NCBI GenBank assembly: GCA_037200445.1
Contig: JBBCGH010000001.1
Coordinates: forward strand, 5,716,001-5,780,000
Direction: 5' to 3'
Length of the DNA: 64,000 nucleotides
Origin: Alphaproteobacteria bacterium
Lineage (GTDB): Bacteria > Pseudomonadota > Alphaproteobacteria > Rhizobiales > Xanthobacteraceae
Below are positions 24,785 to 34,094 of this stretch, one piece after another (the first letter of the stretch is position 1; each line of letters begins with the position of its first letter). The position numbers and the translations under genes were made by a program. Below the pieces are notes generated by a model. It had not been told where the DNA came from and did not search any database. It was given only the letters and a program-made list of their open reading frames with translations.

Positions 24785-25768
24785 ATGCCGATGCGCATCC
24801 TGCATTTGCCGCGCGCGTTCGCGCTTGCACTCGCTGCCGCCGCTCTGGCGCTGCCCGCGCGCGCCGAGACCATTACCGTCACACACTGGGGCTCGGCGTT
24901 CTATGGCGCCCCCTACGCGGTCGCGATGGCGAAGGGCTTCTTCAAGAAGCACGGCGTCGATGTCACCGGCATCCTGACCTCGGCGGGCGGCGGCACCTCG
25001 GTGCGCAATACGCTGGCCGGCGATCTGCCGTTCGGCGAAGTGGCGCTTCCCGCCGCGATCCTGGCGATCAATTCCGGGCAACCCTTGAAGATCATCGGCG
25101 GCGGCGTGGAAAGCATCGCGGACATCCTCTGGATCACGCAGAAGGACTCCTCGATCAACTCGATCAAGGACGTGGTCGGCAAGAAGGTGAGTTTCACCTC
25201 GCCCGGCTCGGTCACCAATATGCTGATCCTGATGTGCCTCAACGCCGCACACATCGACCGCAAGAGCGTGACGCTGCTGCCCGCAGGCGACATCGGCGCG
25301 AACCTCTCCGCGGTGCTCAACAAGGCGGTCGATACCGGGATGACTGGCGAGCCGATCTGGTCGGAGAACAAGGACAAGGTGAAGCCCGCGTTCTGGACCA
25401 AGGACTGCTTCCCGCCGGAGATGACGCAGACCGTGGCGATCACCACCAACGAGTTCGCGCAGACCGGCGGCGACAAGCTGCGCGGCATCATTGCGGCGCG
25501 GCGCGAAGGCGTCGAATACCTGATCAAGAACCCGGACGAGTCCGCCGACATCATCGCCAAGGCCTACAACGGCGATCCGAAGCTCTATCGCGAGGTGATC
25601 AAGCACTTTGTCGAGATCAATTACTTCGGCGACGGCCGCCTGAACTACAAGGGCATGGACCGCATGGCCGAGGGCATGCAGCTCGTCGGCACGCTGAAGG
25701 CGCCGCCCGACTGGAAGAAGATCGTCGACACCTCGTTCCTACCCAAGGACCTGACGCCGACCCAATGA
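24785..25768 (+). CDS. Nitrate/sulfonate/taurine-type ABC substrate-binding protein
   Basis: This 327-residue periplasmic protein of the NMT1/SsuA/TauA class has a signal peptide ending ALALPARAE. The mature start is TITVTHWGSAFYGAPYAVAMA, followed by KGFFKKHGVDVTG. Such proteins bind sulfonates, nitrate, pyrimidine precursors or aromatic acids. ATG at 24785 is used; a second in-frame ATG two codons on (24791) is possible. The stop overlaps the ATPase gene by 4 bp (ATGA), and four genes (SBP, ATPase, two permeases) run in tight overlap. The ligand cannot be read from the sequence. Confidence 0.9.
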   Translation: MPMRILHLPRAFALALAAAALALPARAETITVTHWGSAFYGAPYAVAMAKGFFKKHGVDVTGILTSAGGGTSVRNTLAGDLPFGEVALPAAILAINSGQPLKIIGGGVESIADILWITQKDSSINSIKDVVGKKVSFTSPGSVTNMLILMCLNAAHIDRKSVTLLPAGDIGANLSAVLNKAVDTGMTGEPIWSENKDKVKPAFWTKDCFPPEMTQTVAITTNEFAQTGGDKLRGIIAARREGVEYLIKNPDESADIIAKAYNGDPKLYREVIKHFVEINYFGDGRLNYKGMDRMAEGMQLVGTLKAPPDWKKIVDTSFLPKDLTPTQ

Positions 25769-26595
25769 GCGTGGCTGTTGCGCCGACGCAAGGCGAAGCC
25801 GCGCAGGCCGCCGTTCACGCGCGCCTGCGCGGCGTGACGCGCGTGTTCGAAGGCAAGCTCGCGGTGCATGCGCTCGGGCCGCTCGATCTCGATCTTGCGC
25901 GCGGCGAGTTCTTCTCGGTGGTCGGTCCCTCGGGCTGCGGCAAGACCACGCTGATGGATCTGATCGCGGGCCTGAGCGCGCCGACGCAAGGCACCATCAC
26001 GTTCGAGGGGAAGGCTATTAAAGGCGAGGTGCCGGACGGCATCGGAGCCGTGTTCCAGGAGGACGCGTCGTTCCCCTGGCTCACCGTGCGCGACAACATC
26101 GCGTTCGGGCTGCGCCGCGCCGGCGTCGATGCGGCAGAGATTGCGCGCCGCGTCGACTACGTGATCGGCTTCATGGGGCTGAAGGATTTCGCCACCGCCT
26201 ATCCGGCGCAGCTCTCCGGCGGCATGCGCCAGCGCGTCTGCATCGCGCGGACCCTGGTGCTGCAGCCGCGGCTGATCCTGCTCGACGAACCGTTCGGCGC
26301 GCTCGACCAGCAGACGCGGCTCCTGATGGGCGATGAAGTCCTGCGGCTCTGGCGCGAGACCGGCGCGACCATCCTGCTGATCACACATGCACTCGACGAA
26401 GCCGCGATGCTCTCTGACCGCGTCGGCGTGATGTCGGCAAGGCCCGGCCGCTTCATCGACATCATCACCACCGGCTGGCCACGCGAGCGCGACAGCGCGA
26501 TCGTGGCCGACCCGGCCTTCGGCGCGGTGACGGCCCGGCTCTGGTCGCTGTTGCGCGCAGAATCGCTCAAGGCAATCGGCGCGAAGGGCGCATGA
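25765..26595 (+). CDS. Nitrate/sulfonate/taurine-type ABC transporter ATP-binding protein
   Basis: This 276-residue ATPase has Walker A GPSGCGKTT, the Q-loop AVFQEDASFPWLTV typical of SsuB/TauB/NrtD, signature QLSGGMRQR, Walker B LILLDEPFGALD and H-loop ITHALDEA. The ATG at 25765 overlaps the SBP stop (ATGA); the apparent longer frame upstream is only the SBP read out of frame. It overlaps the first permease by 4 bp. Confidence 0.93.
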   Translation: MSVAVAPTQGEAAQAAVHARLRGVTRVFEGKLAVHALGPLDLDLARGEFFSVVGPSGCGKTTLMDLIAGLSAPTQGTITFEGKAIKGEVPDGIGAVFQEDASFPWLTVRDNIAFGLRRAGVDAAEIARRVDYVIGFMGLKDFATAYPAQLSGGMRQRVCIARTLVLQPRLILLDEPFGALDQQTRLLMGDEVLRLWRETGATILLITHALDEAAMLSDRVGVMSARPGRFIDIITTGWPRERDSAIVADPAFGAVTARLWSLLRAESLKAIGAKGA

Positions 26596-27353
26596 GCCGC
26601 AAGGCTGCAATCGCCCTCACCCGCATCGCCGTGATCGCCGGCGCGATCCTGCTGCTGGAGTTCCTCTGCCAGCGGAAAATCATCAATCCCCTCACGCTCA
26701 TTCCGCCGAGCGAGATGGCGTCCTCGTTGTGGGAGCTGGTCGTCTCCGGCCAGATCACGCACGATATCGCCCAGACCTTCAGCACCGTGGCGATTGCGTT
26801 CGCGCTCTCGGTGGTGACCGGATTCCTCATCGGCGCAACCGTGCATGCGCTGCCGCGGGTGCGGCGCGCGATCGATCCGCTGCTCGCGTCCTACTATTCG
26901 ATCCCGTTTTTCGTGTTCTACCCGCTGCTGATCGCGCTGTTCGGCCTCAACACCGTTCCGCTGATCGTGATCGGCTTCGTCTTCGCGACCGCCGCGATGG
27001 TGATCTCGACACTCAACGGTCTCGATCGCGTCCCGCGCGTCATGACCAGGACAGCACGCATCCTGCGGCTCAGTCCCGCGCGAGCGGTGTGGTCGGTGAC
27101 ACTCCCGTCGGCTGCGCCCTATCTGTTTACCGGGCTGAAGCTCGCGCTCGCCTACTCGTTCATCGGCGTGATCGCGGGCGAGTTCATCCTCTCGGGCGGC
27201 GGCCTCGGCTTCTCGATCGCCTATGCCTACAACAACTTCGATAACCAGACGATGTATGCGCTGATGATGTTCGTGCTGGTGGTCGTGACGGTGATCAACG
27301 GCGTGCTGCATGTGCTCGAGCAGCGCATGCTCAGGAAGCGGGCGCGCGCATGA
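26592..27353 (+). CDS. Nitrate/sulfonate/taurine-type ABC permease 1
   Basis: This 253-residue inner-membrane protein of the SsuC/TauC class has about six hydrophobic segments and the coupling (EAA) loop TARILRLSPARAVWSVTLPS followed by AAPYLFTGLKLAL. ATGA overlaps join it to the ATPase before and the second permease after. Two different permeases in one operon imply a heterodimeric channel, whereas classic Ssu and Tau systems use one. Confidence 0.92.
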   Translation: MSRKAAIALTRIAVIAGAILLLEFLCQRKIINPLTLIPPSEMASSLWELVVSGQITHDIAQTFSTVAIAFALSVVTGFLIGATVHALPRVRRAIDPLLASYYSIPFFVFYPLLIALFGLNTVPLIVIGFVFATAAMVISTLNGLDRVPRVMTRTARILRLSPARAVWSVTLPSAAPYLFTGLKLALAYSFIGVIAGEFILSGGGLGFSIAYAYNNFDNQTMYALMMFVLVVVTVINGVLHVLEQRMLRKRARA

Positions 27354-28108
27354 CGGGAGAAGCCGCATCCGGCTTCAACAGCCGTGCGCTTGATGCCCTC
27401 GTGCTGGTCGCGCTCGCTCTCGCGGTCTGGCAAGGGCTTTATGAATATGCGGGCGACGCGGCGATCACCTCGCCGCTCACGACATTCGATTTTGCCGCGT
27501 CATTGGTGAAGACGTCGAATTTCTGGGGCCACGCGCAGGCGACGCTTGTGGCGTTCCTCTACTCGCTCGCCATCTCGATCGCGCTCGGCGTCAGCCTCGG
27601 CCTCATTCTCGGTTTACAGCGCTTCGCAGGCGATGTGGCAGAGCCTATTTTGGTGGCGCTCTACACCATTCCCAAGGTCACGCTCTACCCGCTGATCCTG
27701 CTGATCTTCGGCCTCGGCCTTTCCGCCAAGGTTGCGTTCGGCGTGATCCATGGCGTCATCCCGATCATCCTGTTCACGCTCAACGCCGTGAAGAACATCA
27801 ACCCGGTGCTGATCCGCACCAGCCGCGTGATGCGGCTCTCCGTATGGCAGACCGTCTCGACTGTGCTGACGCCCGCCGTGATGCCGGAGCTGATCACAGG
27901 GATACGGGTCGGCTTCTCGCTGACGATGCTCGGCGTGCTGATCGGCGAGATGTTCGCCTCACAGCAGGGCTTAGGCTTCCTCATCATCAACGGCATCAGC
28001 CTGCACAATGTGCGCATGACGATGGCGGTGATCCTGATCGTCGTCGTATTCGCGATTGCGGCGAATGGGCTGCTGCTCGCCTTCGACCGGCGGATGCATC
28101 GGGGGTAA
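27350..28108 (+). CDS. Nitrate/sulfonate/taurine-type ABC permease 2
   Basis: This 252-residue permease has the coupling loop TSRVMRLSVWQTVSTVLTPA and the segment ELITGIRVGFSLTMLGVLIG. It is paralogous to the preceding permease and overlaps it by 4 bp. It closes the operon 24785-28108; a 129-bp repeat element follows 36 bp later. Confidence 0.91.
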   Translation: MTGEAASGFNSRALDALVLVALALAVWQGLYEYAGDAAITSPLTTFDFAASLVKTSNFWGHAQATLVAFLYSLAISIALGVSLGLILGLQRFAGDVAEPILVALYTIPKVTLYPLILLIFGLGLSAKVAFGVIHGVIPIILFTLNAVKNINPVLIRTSRVMRLSVWQTVSTVLTPAVMPELITGIRVGFSLTMLGVLIGEMFASQQGLGFLIINGISLHNVRMTMAVILIVVVFAIAANGLLLAFDRRMHRG

Positions 28109-28144
28109 GGCGAATCGTTCCGCGAACGCGCCGATCGTTGCTGT

Positions 28145-28273
28145 GCCCTCTCCCCTTGTGGGAGAGGGCTACTCAGATTCTCAACATGGAAAGTCGGGTG
28201 AGGGGTCTGAACCCCTCACCCATCAGAGTACGTTGAAACTCATGCGATGCCCTCTCTCACAAGGGGAGAGGGC
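28145..28273. repeat. 129-bp three-hairpin dispersed repeat, copy 1
   Basis: The ends are near-identical 25-bp palindromic arms beginning GCCCTCTCCCC and ending GGGGAGAGGGC; each can form its own hairpin. The centre (28196-28221) is a third hairpin, GGGTGAGGGG/CCCCTCACCC. A second copy of the same 129-bp length lies at 56748-56876, and a decayed single arm at 48045-48064. It sits between a plus-strand operon end and a convergent minus-strand gene and may serve as a bidirectional terminator. It holds no coding capacity, so it is MITE- or REP-like. Confidence 0.85.
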
Positions 28274-28292
28274 AATACGGCAGGCGCTGGCG

Positions 28293-29183
28293 CTACTCCG
28301 CCGCCTGTGCGGGCTTGGCGGGCGGCTCGACCGCGCGGAAGCGCTCGCTCACCGCGTCCCACTCGTCGGCACCGACGCGGCGGAAGGCATCGCGCACCGT
28401 CATGCCGGTATCGAGGATCGGGTGGCGGCCCTGCTCCTTCATCTCGCGGAGCACCGCGTCGCAGGTGCCGATCACCGCCTTGAACAGCATGCCGGGCACG
28501 ATGACGAGCCGGTAGCCCATCCGGCGCGCCTCATCGAAGGCGACATCAGGGCTCTTGCCCTTCCACACGTTGTTGAACAGGCATGGGCCTTTCACGAGCT
28601 TCGGCACCGCGGCGACCTCTTCCACGGTCTGCGGCGCTTCGACAAACGCCATGTCGGCGCCGGCTTCGAGCGCCGCATTGGCGCGGCGGATCGCCTCTTC
28701 GAGCCCGAGCACGGCGCGCGAATCCGTGCGCGCGATGATGACGAAATCCGGATTGGTGCGTGCCGCGGCGGCCGCGCGCACCTTGGCGAGGTATTCGTCC
28801 AGCGGCACGATCACCTTGTTGTCGAGGTGGCCGCATTTCTTCGGGAAGCCCTGATCCTCGATGTGCAGGCCGGCAACGCCCCGCCGCTCATACTCGCGAA
28901 TGGTGCGCGTGGCGTTGAGCTCGTTGCCGTAGCCGGTGTCGGCGTCCGCGATCACCGGCACGTCGACCGCGGAGGCGATGCGCCCGGCGTTGTCCGCCAT
29001 CTCGGACATGGTTACGAGGCCGTAGTCCGGATAGCCGAGCGTCGCGGCCGTTCCTGCGCCGGTCATGTAGACCGCCGAAAAGCCCGCCTGCGCGATGGTG
29101 CGCGCCGTGATGCAGTCGTAAGCGCCGGGCGCCACGATCATGTCCTGCTTCAGGAGTTGGCGCAGCTTGGTGGCGCGGCTCAT
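28293..29183 (-). CDS. Isocitrate lyase/PEP mutase family protein (oxaloacetate decarboxylase/CPEP-mutase-like)
   Basis: This 296-residue TIM-barrel enzyme begins MSRATKLRQLLKQDMIVAPG. It has AYDCITARTIAQAGF, the Mg-binding IADADTGYGN and a lid motif KKCGH, as in isocitrate and methylisocitrate lyases. Products of relatives are pyruvate, oxaloacetate-derived acids, glyoxylate or phosphonopyruvate. ATG at 29183 follows GGAGG at a 6-bp spacing. It is the last gene of a six-gene minus-strand run (35249 to 28293) with a threonine aldolase, an ABC importer and a class V aminotransferase. The exact substrate is uncertain. Confidence 0.85.
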   Translation of the reverse strand: MSRATKLRQLLKQDMIVAPGAYDCITARTIAQAGFSAVYMTGAGTAATLGYPDYGLVTMSEMADNAGRIASAVDVPVIADADTGYGNELNATRTIREYERRGVAGLHIEDQGFPKKCGHLDNKVIVPLDEYLAKVRAAAAARTNPDFVIIARTDSRAVLGLEEAIRRANAALEAGADMAFVEAPQTVEEVAAVPKLVKGPCLFNNVWKGKSPDVAFDEARRMGYRLVIVPGMLFKAVIGTCDAVLREMKEQGRHPILDTGMTVRDAFRRVGADEWDAVSERFRAVEPPAKPAQAAE

Positions 29184-29235
29184 GGGGTCCTCCAATTGGA
29201 TTTTCGGCATCTTAGCGCAAACAAGAGGATTGCAT

Positions 29236-30300
29236 CTACGCCCGCCGCAGTACCTTCTCCGCGGACCGGAACGTCGGCGCGACCTTGCGCACGATGTCGA
29301 GCGCCTGATCGACCGCCGCATCGTCGATGTGGCGGTGCGTCACCATGCGCAGCGATTTGCGGCTCCAGGCGCCGCATTGCAGGCCGGCGCCGCCCAGCGC
29401 CGCCATCCAGGCTTTCGCATCGCCCGTGGTGTGGCCGAGCTCGATCATCACGATGTTGCTCTCGACCTCGCGCGGATCGGAGAGCTGCGGGTCGATCGCG
29501 TGCAGCCCCTCGGCGAGGCGCTTGGCGCGCCGATGATCGTCGGCGAGGCGGTCGACCATGGTTTCCAGCGCCACGATGCCGGCTGCCGCCATCACACCGG
29601 CCTGCCGCATGCCGCCGCCGACCATGCGGCGATAGGCGCGCGCCTTCTCGATGAACGCGGCCGAGCCGCACAGCACCGAGCCGAACGGCGCGCTCAAGCC
29701 CTTGCTGACGCAGAAGCCGACGCTGTCGCCGTGCTTGGCAATCTCCGCCGCCGATACACCCTGCGCGACCGCCGCGTTGAACACCCGCGCGCCGTCGATG
29801 TGCACCGGCACGCCTTTCTCGGCGGTCAGCGCACGCAGCTTTGCCATGTAGTCGAGCGGGAGCGCCGCACCGCCCGCGCTGTTATGGGTGGTCTCGACCG
29901 TGACCAGCGCGGTCGCGAGCTTATTGGCGGTGAGTTTCGCGGCCAGATGCTCCTCGATCACATCGAGGTCCGGCGCGCCGCGCCGTGACGGGATCGGCCG
30001 GTAGAACAGCCCGGCAAGCGAGGCAACGCCGCCCATCTCGCTGCGCAGGACGTGGCAGTCGCCATCAAGCAGCACCTCGCCGCCACGTCCCGTGTGGGCC
30101 AGCAGCGCCACCAAATTCGACATGGTGCCGCTGGCGACGAACAGGGCGGCCTCCTTGCCAGTCTTGGCAGCCGCCACCTCCTCCAGCCGCCGCACTGTCG
30201 GATCGCCCTCGCGCGAGTCATCGCCCAGTTCGGCGCGTTGCATCGCCTCTCGCATCTCCTCGGTCGGCAGGGTCACGGTGTCGCTTCGCAGATCAATCAT
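29236..30300 (-). CDS. ltaE: Low-specificity L-threonine aldolase
   Basis: This 354-residue PLP enzyme has MIDLRSDTVTLPTEEMREAM, GDDSREGDPTV, HIDGARVFNA and the Schiff-base lysine Lys200 in FCVSKGLSAPFGS. It cleaves threonine, allo-threonine or other beta-hydroxy-amino acids to glycine and an aldehyde. It starts 9 bp after the permease stop and ends 52 bp before the lyase gene in the same operon. The transporter context suggests that its substrate is an imported beta-hydroxy or phosphono amino acid; that is inference. Confidence 0.92.
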   Translation of the reverse strand: MIDLRSDTVTLPTEEMREAMQRAELGDDSREGDPTVRRLEEVAAAKTGKEAALFVASGTMSNLVALLAHTGRGGEVLLDGDCHVLRSEMGGVASLAGLFYRPIPSRRGAPDLDVIEEHLAAKLTANKLATALVTVETTHNSAGGAALPLDYMAKLRALTAEKGVPVHIDGARVFNAAVAQGVSAAEIAKHGDSVGFCVSKGLSAPFGSVLCGSAAFIEKARAYRRMVGGGMRQAGVMAAAGIVALETMVDRLADDHRRAKRLAEGLHAIDPQLSDPREVESNIVMIELGHTTGDAKAWMAALGGAGLQCGAWSRKSLRMVTHRHIDDAAVDQALDIVRKVAPTFRSAEKVLRRA

Positions 30301-30309
30301 GGGGTGCCT

Positions 30310-31965
30310 CTAGAGCATCGAGAGTTCATGGCGGCGCAGCAGGCGGTAGACCAGCGCTACCGGCAATATCGTACAGATGATGAGCACAGTGGCGGCAGCC
30401 GCCGCAACCCCGGCGCTGGTCCCTTCCAGCGCCTGGAACATCGTGACCGTCATGGTGGTCCATGGGCCGCTGTAGAGTACGATCGTGGAGGAAAGCTCGG
30501 AGGCGACGGTCACGAAGGTGAGCACGAAGCCGCCGACGATGCCGCCGAGCATCAGCGGCACCGTGATGCGCACGAAGGTGAGCGCTGGCGGCACGCCGAG
30601 GTTGATCGAGGCTTCCTCCAGGCTCGGGTCGATCTGATGAAGGATCGCGCCGGCCGAGCGCACCGAGAACGGCAGCTTCCGCACCATGTAGGCGAGCACC
30701 ATGATCAGCCACGTGCCGGTCAGGATCAGGAAGCCGCCGGAGAACGCCATCACCATTCCGATGCCGAGCACCGTGCCGGCGACCGCGAATGGCGAGGTTG
30801 CGACGATATCGACGAGCGCGGAGAGCCGCGAGCGGTGGCGCGTGATGACATAGCCGATCGGGACGCCGATCAGGGTCGCGCCGCCGGCCGCGAGCGTGGC
30901 GAGCAGCAGTGTATTGGTGAGCGGGCGGTAGGAGCGCTCGAAGAGCTGCGTGAAATTGCCGAGCGAGAATCCAGTGTGCAGCACTGGGCCGCTGAACGGC
31001 ATGAAAGAGATCACCACCACCGCGACGAACGGCACCAGCGCCGCGCCGACCACGAGCCAGCAATAGACCGCGCCAAGCCGGCGCAGCGCCGGGCTGATGT
31101 CGATCAACGGCGCTGAGCGGCGCGCGCCGGTCGCGAAATTGCGTCGTGCCAGCAGGCTCCGCTGGACCAGAAGCGCTATGACAGTGCAGAGGATCAGCAG
31201 CATGCCGAGCACGCCGGCGGATGCTGGGTTGTCCGTCGTTTCGCCGACAAACAGCTTGTAGGCCTCGACCGAGAGGATCGGCCGGTCTTCGGCGAGCACA
31301 AACGGCACGCCGAAATTCTCCAGCGCCTCGATGAACACGAGCAGCGCGCCGGCAAGGATCGACGGCAGCACCAGCGGCAGCGTGACGGTGCGCAGCATGC
31401 GCGCGCGCGAGGCGCCGAGGTTTTGCGCCGCCTCCTCGACCGACACGTCGATCGATTTGAACGCCGCCGTGACCGGCAGCACGATGTAGGGATAGAGTGT
31501 GAGCGTGTAGACGGCGACAATGCCTGTCGCGCCATAGATCGACTCGAACGGGATGCCGAGCGATCGCAGTGCGCCAGTGACGATGCCGGAACGGCCGAAC
31601 ATCAGCACCAGCGCGTAGGCGCTGACGAAGGACGGCAGCACCAGCGGCAGCGCGGCGAGCGCAAGCAACACCGCCTTGCCGCCGATCGGCAACCGCGCGA
31701 GGCAGAAGGCGAACGGCACACCGACCAGCACTGTGCAGAGCGCGGCCGCCGCCGCGATACCGAGGCTGTTGGTCAGGCCATTGAGGAAGAAGCGGTTCGA
31801 TAGAACGCTGATGTAATTCGCGAGCGTAAAGTGTTTGCCCGATGGGTCGAGAATGCTGGCGCCGAAGACTTTCAGCACCGGCCACAGGAAAAACAGCCCA
31901 AGAAACGCGATCGCAATCGCGAATACTGCGACCGGAAACGCGTTGCGGCTGAGGAAGCCCCTCAT
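30310..31965 (-). CDS. Fe(3+)/2-aminoethylphosphonate-type ABC transporter permease (two-domain)
   Basis: This 551-residue protein contains two permease halves in one chain, as in FbpB/SfuB and PhnU-type systems. Each half has an EAA coupling loop: EEAAQNLGASRARMLRTVTL in the first and LEEASINLGVPPALTFVRI in the second. The start ATG at 31965 overlaps the ATPase stop (ATGA); the longer open frame is a shadow. It forms the complete channel with the ATPase at 31962-33029. Confidence 0.91.
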   Translation of the reverse strand: MRGFLSRNAFPVAVFAIAIAFLGLFFLWPVLKVFGASILDPSGKHFTLANYISVLSNRFFLNGLTNSLGIAAAAALCTVLVGVPFAFCLARLPIGGKAVLLALAALPLVLPSFVSAYALVLMFGRSGIVTGALRSLGIPFESIYGATGIVAVYTLTLYPYIVLPVTAAFKSIDVSVEEAAQNLGASRARMLRTVTLPLVLPSILAGALLVFIEALENFGVPFVLAEDRPILSVEAYKLFVGETTDNPASAGVLGMLLILCTVIALLVQRSLLARRNFATGARRSAPLIDISPALRRLGAVYCWLVVGAALVPFVAVVVISFMPFSGPVLHTGFSLGNFTQLFERSYRPLTNTLLLATLAAGGATLIGVPIGYVITRHRSRLSALVDIVATSPFAVAGTVLGIGMVMAFSGGFLILTGTWLIMVLAYMVRKLPFSVRSAGAILHQIDPSLEEASINLGVPPALTFVRITVPLMLGGIVGGFVLTFVTVASELSSTIVLYSGPWTTMTVTMFQALEGTSAGVAAAAATVLIICTILPVALVYRLLRRHELSML

Positions 31966-33029
31966 GCGGACGCTCCAAGCACGACAACACGTTGCGGATC
32001 GAACGCCACGGTAGCGCTGCCCGACCCGGTTGGCGGCATCAGCGTCATCAACTGGAGGGCGGTGCCATCGGCGAGCATCACGCTGAAGCGTGTGACCGGC
32101 CCAAGATACTCGATCTCGCCGAGCGTACCGGTCAGCGTGACACAACGGGCCGGCGCGGCCTCGCCCGTCGAGAGCAGACGAAGCGCCTCGGGCCTCAGCG
32201 ACAGCACGACCTTGTCCCCCGCTTTGCCGCGCACGCCGGCGAGCCGCAGGATCGTGCCCGCAACCGCAACTTCGGCCACGTCTGCTTCGCGCGCGCGGAT
32301 CACGCCATTGAGCAGATTGGTGCTGCCCACGAAGCTTGCAACAAACGGCGTCGTGGGCCGCTCGTAGATGTCGCGCGGGTTCGCGATCTGCTCGACCCGC
32401 CCGGCGCGCATCACGGCGACGCGGTCGGAGATCGCGAGCGCCTCCTCCTGATCGTGCGTCACGTAGAGCACCGTGATGCCGAGCAGCTTCTGCAGGCGGC
32501 GGATTTCGCCCCGCATCTCGACACGCAGCTTGGCGTCCAGGTTGGAGAGCGGCTCGTCGAGCAACAGCACATGCGGCTCGATCACGATGGCGCGCGCGAT
32601 CGCGACGCGCTGGAGCTGCCCGCCGGACAACTGATGCGGCCAGCGTTCGCCATAGCCGTCGAGTTGCACCAGCTTCAGCGCACGCGTGACACGCTCGCGG
32701 CTCTCATCGCTGCGCACGCCCCGCGCGCGCAGCCCATAGGCGACGTTGCCGCCGACCGTGAGATTGGGAAACACCGCGTAGTTCTGGAACACCATGCCGG
32801 TGTTGCGCTTGTGCGGCGGCAGCGTGTCGATGCGCTGATCCCCGAAGAGGACGCGGCCGGTATCGAGCTCGCAGAAGCCCGCGACCATGCGCAACAGCGT
32901 GGTCTTGCCGCAGCCGGAAGGCCCGAGCAGAGTGAAGAACTCGCCGTCACGCACTGCAATCGACACATTGTCAACCGCGCGCACCGCGCCAAAAGTGCGC
33001 GCGACGCCCTCGATGGTGATCGCGGTCAC
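31962..33029 (-). CDS. Fe(3+)/spermidine/aminophosphonate-type ABC transporter ATP-binding protein
   Basis: This 355-residue ATPase of the CUT/FbpC/PotA group has Walker A GPSGCGKTT, the Q-loop MVFQNYAVFPNLTV, signature QLSGGQLQR, Walker B VLLLDEPLSNLDAKLR and H-loop VTHDQEEA. A C-terminal TOBE domain covers about residues 245-355. It lies between the SBP (9 bp gap) and the permease (4-bp overlap). Confidence 0.93.
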   Translation of the reverse strand: MTAITIEGVARTFGAVRAVDNVSIAVRDGEFFTLLGPSGCGKTTLLRMVAGFCELDTGRVLFGDQRIDTLPPHKRNTGMVFQNYAVFPNLTVGGNVAYGLRARGVRSDESRERVTRALKLVQLDGYGERWPHQLSGGQLQRVAIARAIVIEPHVLLLDEPLSNLDAKLRVEMRGEIRRLQKLLGITVLYVTHDQEEALAISDRVAVMRAGRVEQIANPRDIYERPTTPFVASFVGSTNLLNGVIRAREADVAEVAVAGTILRLAGVRGKAGDKVVLSLRPEALRLLSTGEAAPARCVTLTGTLGEIEYLGPVTRFSVMLADGTALQLMTLMPPTGSGSATVAFDPQRVVVLGASA

Positions 33030-33038
33030 GCGAGCCTG

Positions 33039-34028
33039 TCAGCGCGTATTGCGGATGATGTCCTGAATTTTCTTCGCGGTGTCGGCGCGCTTTTCGACCC
33101 AGTGATCCTCATCGTAGTCGACCAGCTTCACATCGGAGAGCTGCGGCATCGCCCCGGGCAGCTTCGAGAGGTCGAGGTCCTGCCGCGCCGGGCGGCGGAA
33201 TGCAAACTTCAGGATAGCCTCGCGCACGTCCTTGCGCGACACGTAGTCGACGAACTGCTTGGCGTTCTCGGTGTTCGGCCCACCCTTGATGATCGCAACG
33301 CCCTCCATCTGCGCGACGGTGCCGTCCGCGGGATAGATCACCTTGACGGGCGCGCCGTTCGAGGACCACTGATAGCCCGCATATTCGAGCGAGATACCAA
33401 GTGGAAACTCGCCGTTGCCGACGCCCTGGAACACGAGGCTGGAGCGATTGAGCACGCGCGTGTTGGCGATCAGGTCCGACACCTTCTTCCAGGCATCGTC
33501 GTTATTGCCCCACATCTGCGCCCACATGGTCACGTTCGAATAGGCCGAGCCGGAATTCGCCGGATCCGTAAAGGCGATCTTGCCCTTGTACTCGGGCTTG
33601 AGAAGATCGGCCCACGTCTTCGGGCCTTGTGCCTCGGGCATTTGCCTGGTGTTCTGCAGGATGACGAGCAGGTGCACGTTGGTGCCTATCCAGGCGTCGT
33701 CGGGATCGCGGAATTGCGCCGGCACCGCGTCCTTGTTCTTCGATGCGTAGGGCGCAAGCAGCGCCTTGTTGGCGCGCAACAGCGTGCGACTCACGCCCCA
33801 CACGATGTCGCCGAGCGGCCGCTCGCGCTCGGACTGGATGCGGCGGAAGACGACGCCCGAGCCTGCCTCGACGCCTTCCACCTCGATGCCGGTCTCCTTC
33901 TTGAACGCATCGTAGACAAAGCGGTTGAGGTTCGAATCGTTCGACGTATAGACGACCACCTTTTGCGCCGCGGCCGGCCCGGCGAAGAGAAACGCCGCGC
34001 AGGCGAGAAGCATCATTCGTTGAAGCAT
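33039..34028 (-). CDS. Fe(3+)/aminophosphonate-type ABC substrate-binding protein
   Basis: This 329-residue periplasmic protein has a signal peptide MLQRMMLLACAAFLFAGPAA and a mature start QKVVVYTSNDSNLNRFVYD. This is the class I FbpA/PhnS fold, with GIEVEGVEAGSG and a later ANSGSAYSNVTMWAQM. Ferric-binding members carry a paired Tyr ligand, which I cannot identify here, so an organic ligand such as a phosphonate or polyamine is more likely. It is the second gene of the operon, 66 bp after the aminotransferase. Confidence 0.87.
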   Translation of the reverse strand: MLQRMMLLACAAFLFAGPAAAQKVVVYTSNDSNLNRFVYDAFKKETGIEVEGVEAGSGVVFRRIQSERERPLGDIVWGVSRTLLRANKALLAPYASKNKDAVPAQFRDPDDAWIGTNVHLLVILQNTRQMPEAQGPKTWADLLKPEYKGKIAFTDPANSGSAYSNVTMWAQMWGNNDDAWKKVSDLIANTRVLNRSSLVFQGVGNGEFPLGISLEYAGYQWSSNGAPVKVIYPADGTVAQMEGVAIIKGGPNTENAKQFVDYVSRKDVREAILKFAFRRPARQDLDLSKLPGAMPQLSDVKLVDYDEDHWVEKRADTAKKIQDIIRNTR

Positions 34029-34094
34029 GGTGGTCCCCTTGTCCCGGCCGCCCGGCCGTGAACGGTATACAAACGACCGGATAAGACAACGGAG

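Noticed and set aside
24766-25764. Apparent fusion of an upstream region to the taurine-type ATPase
   Set aside because: It is the SBP gene read out of frame; the ATPase starts at 25765 in an ATGA overlap.
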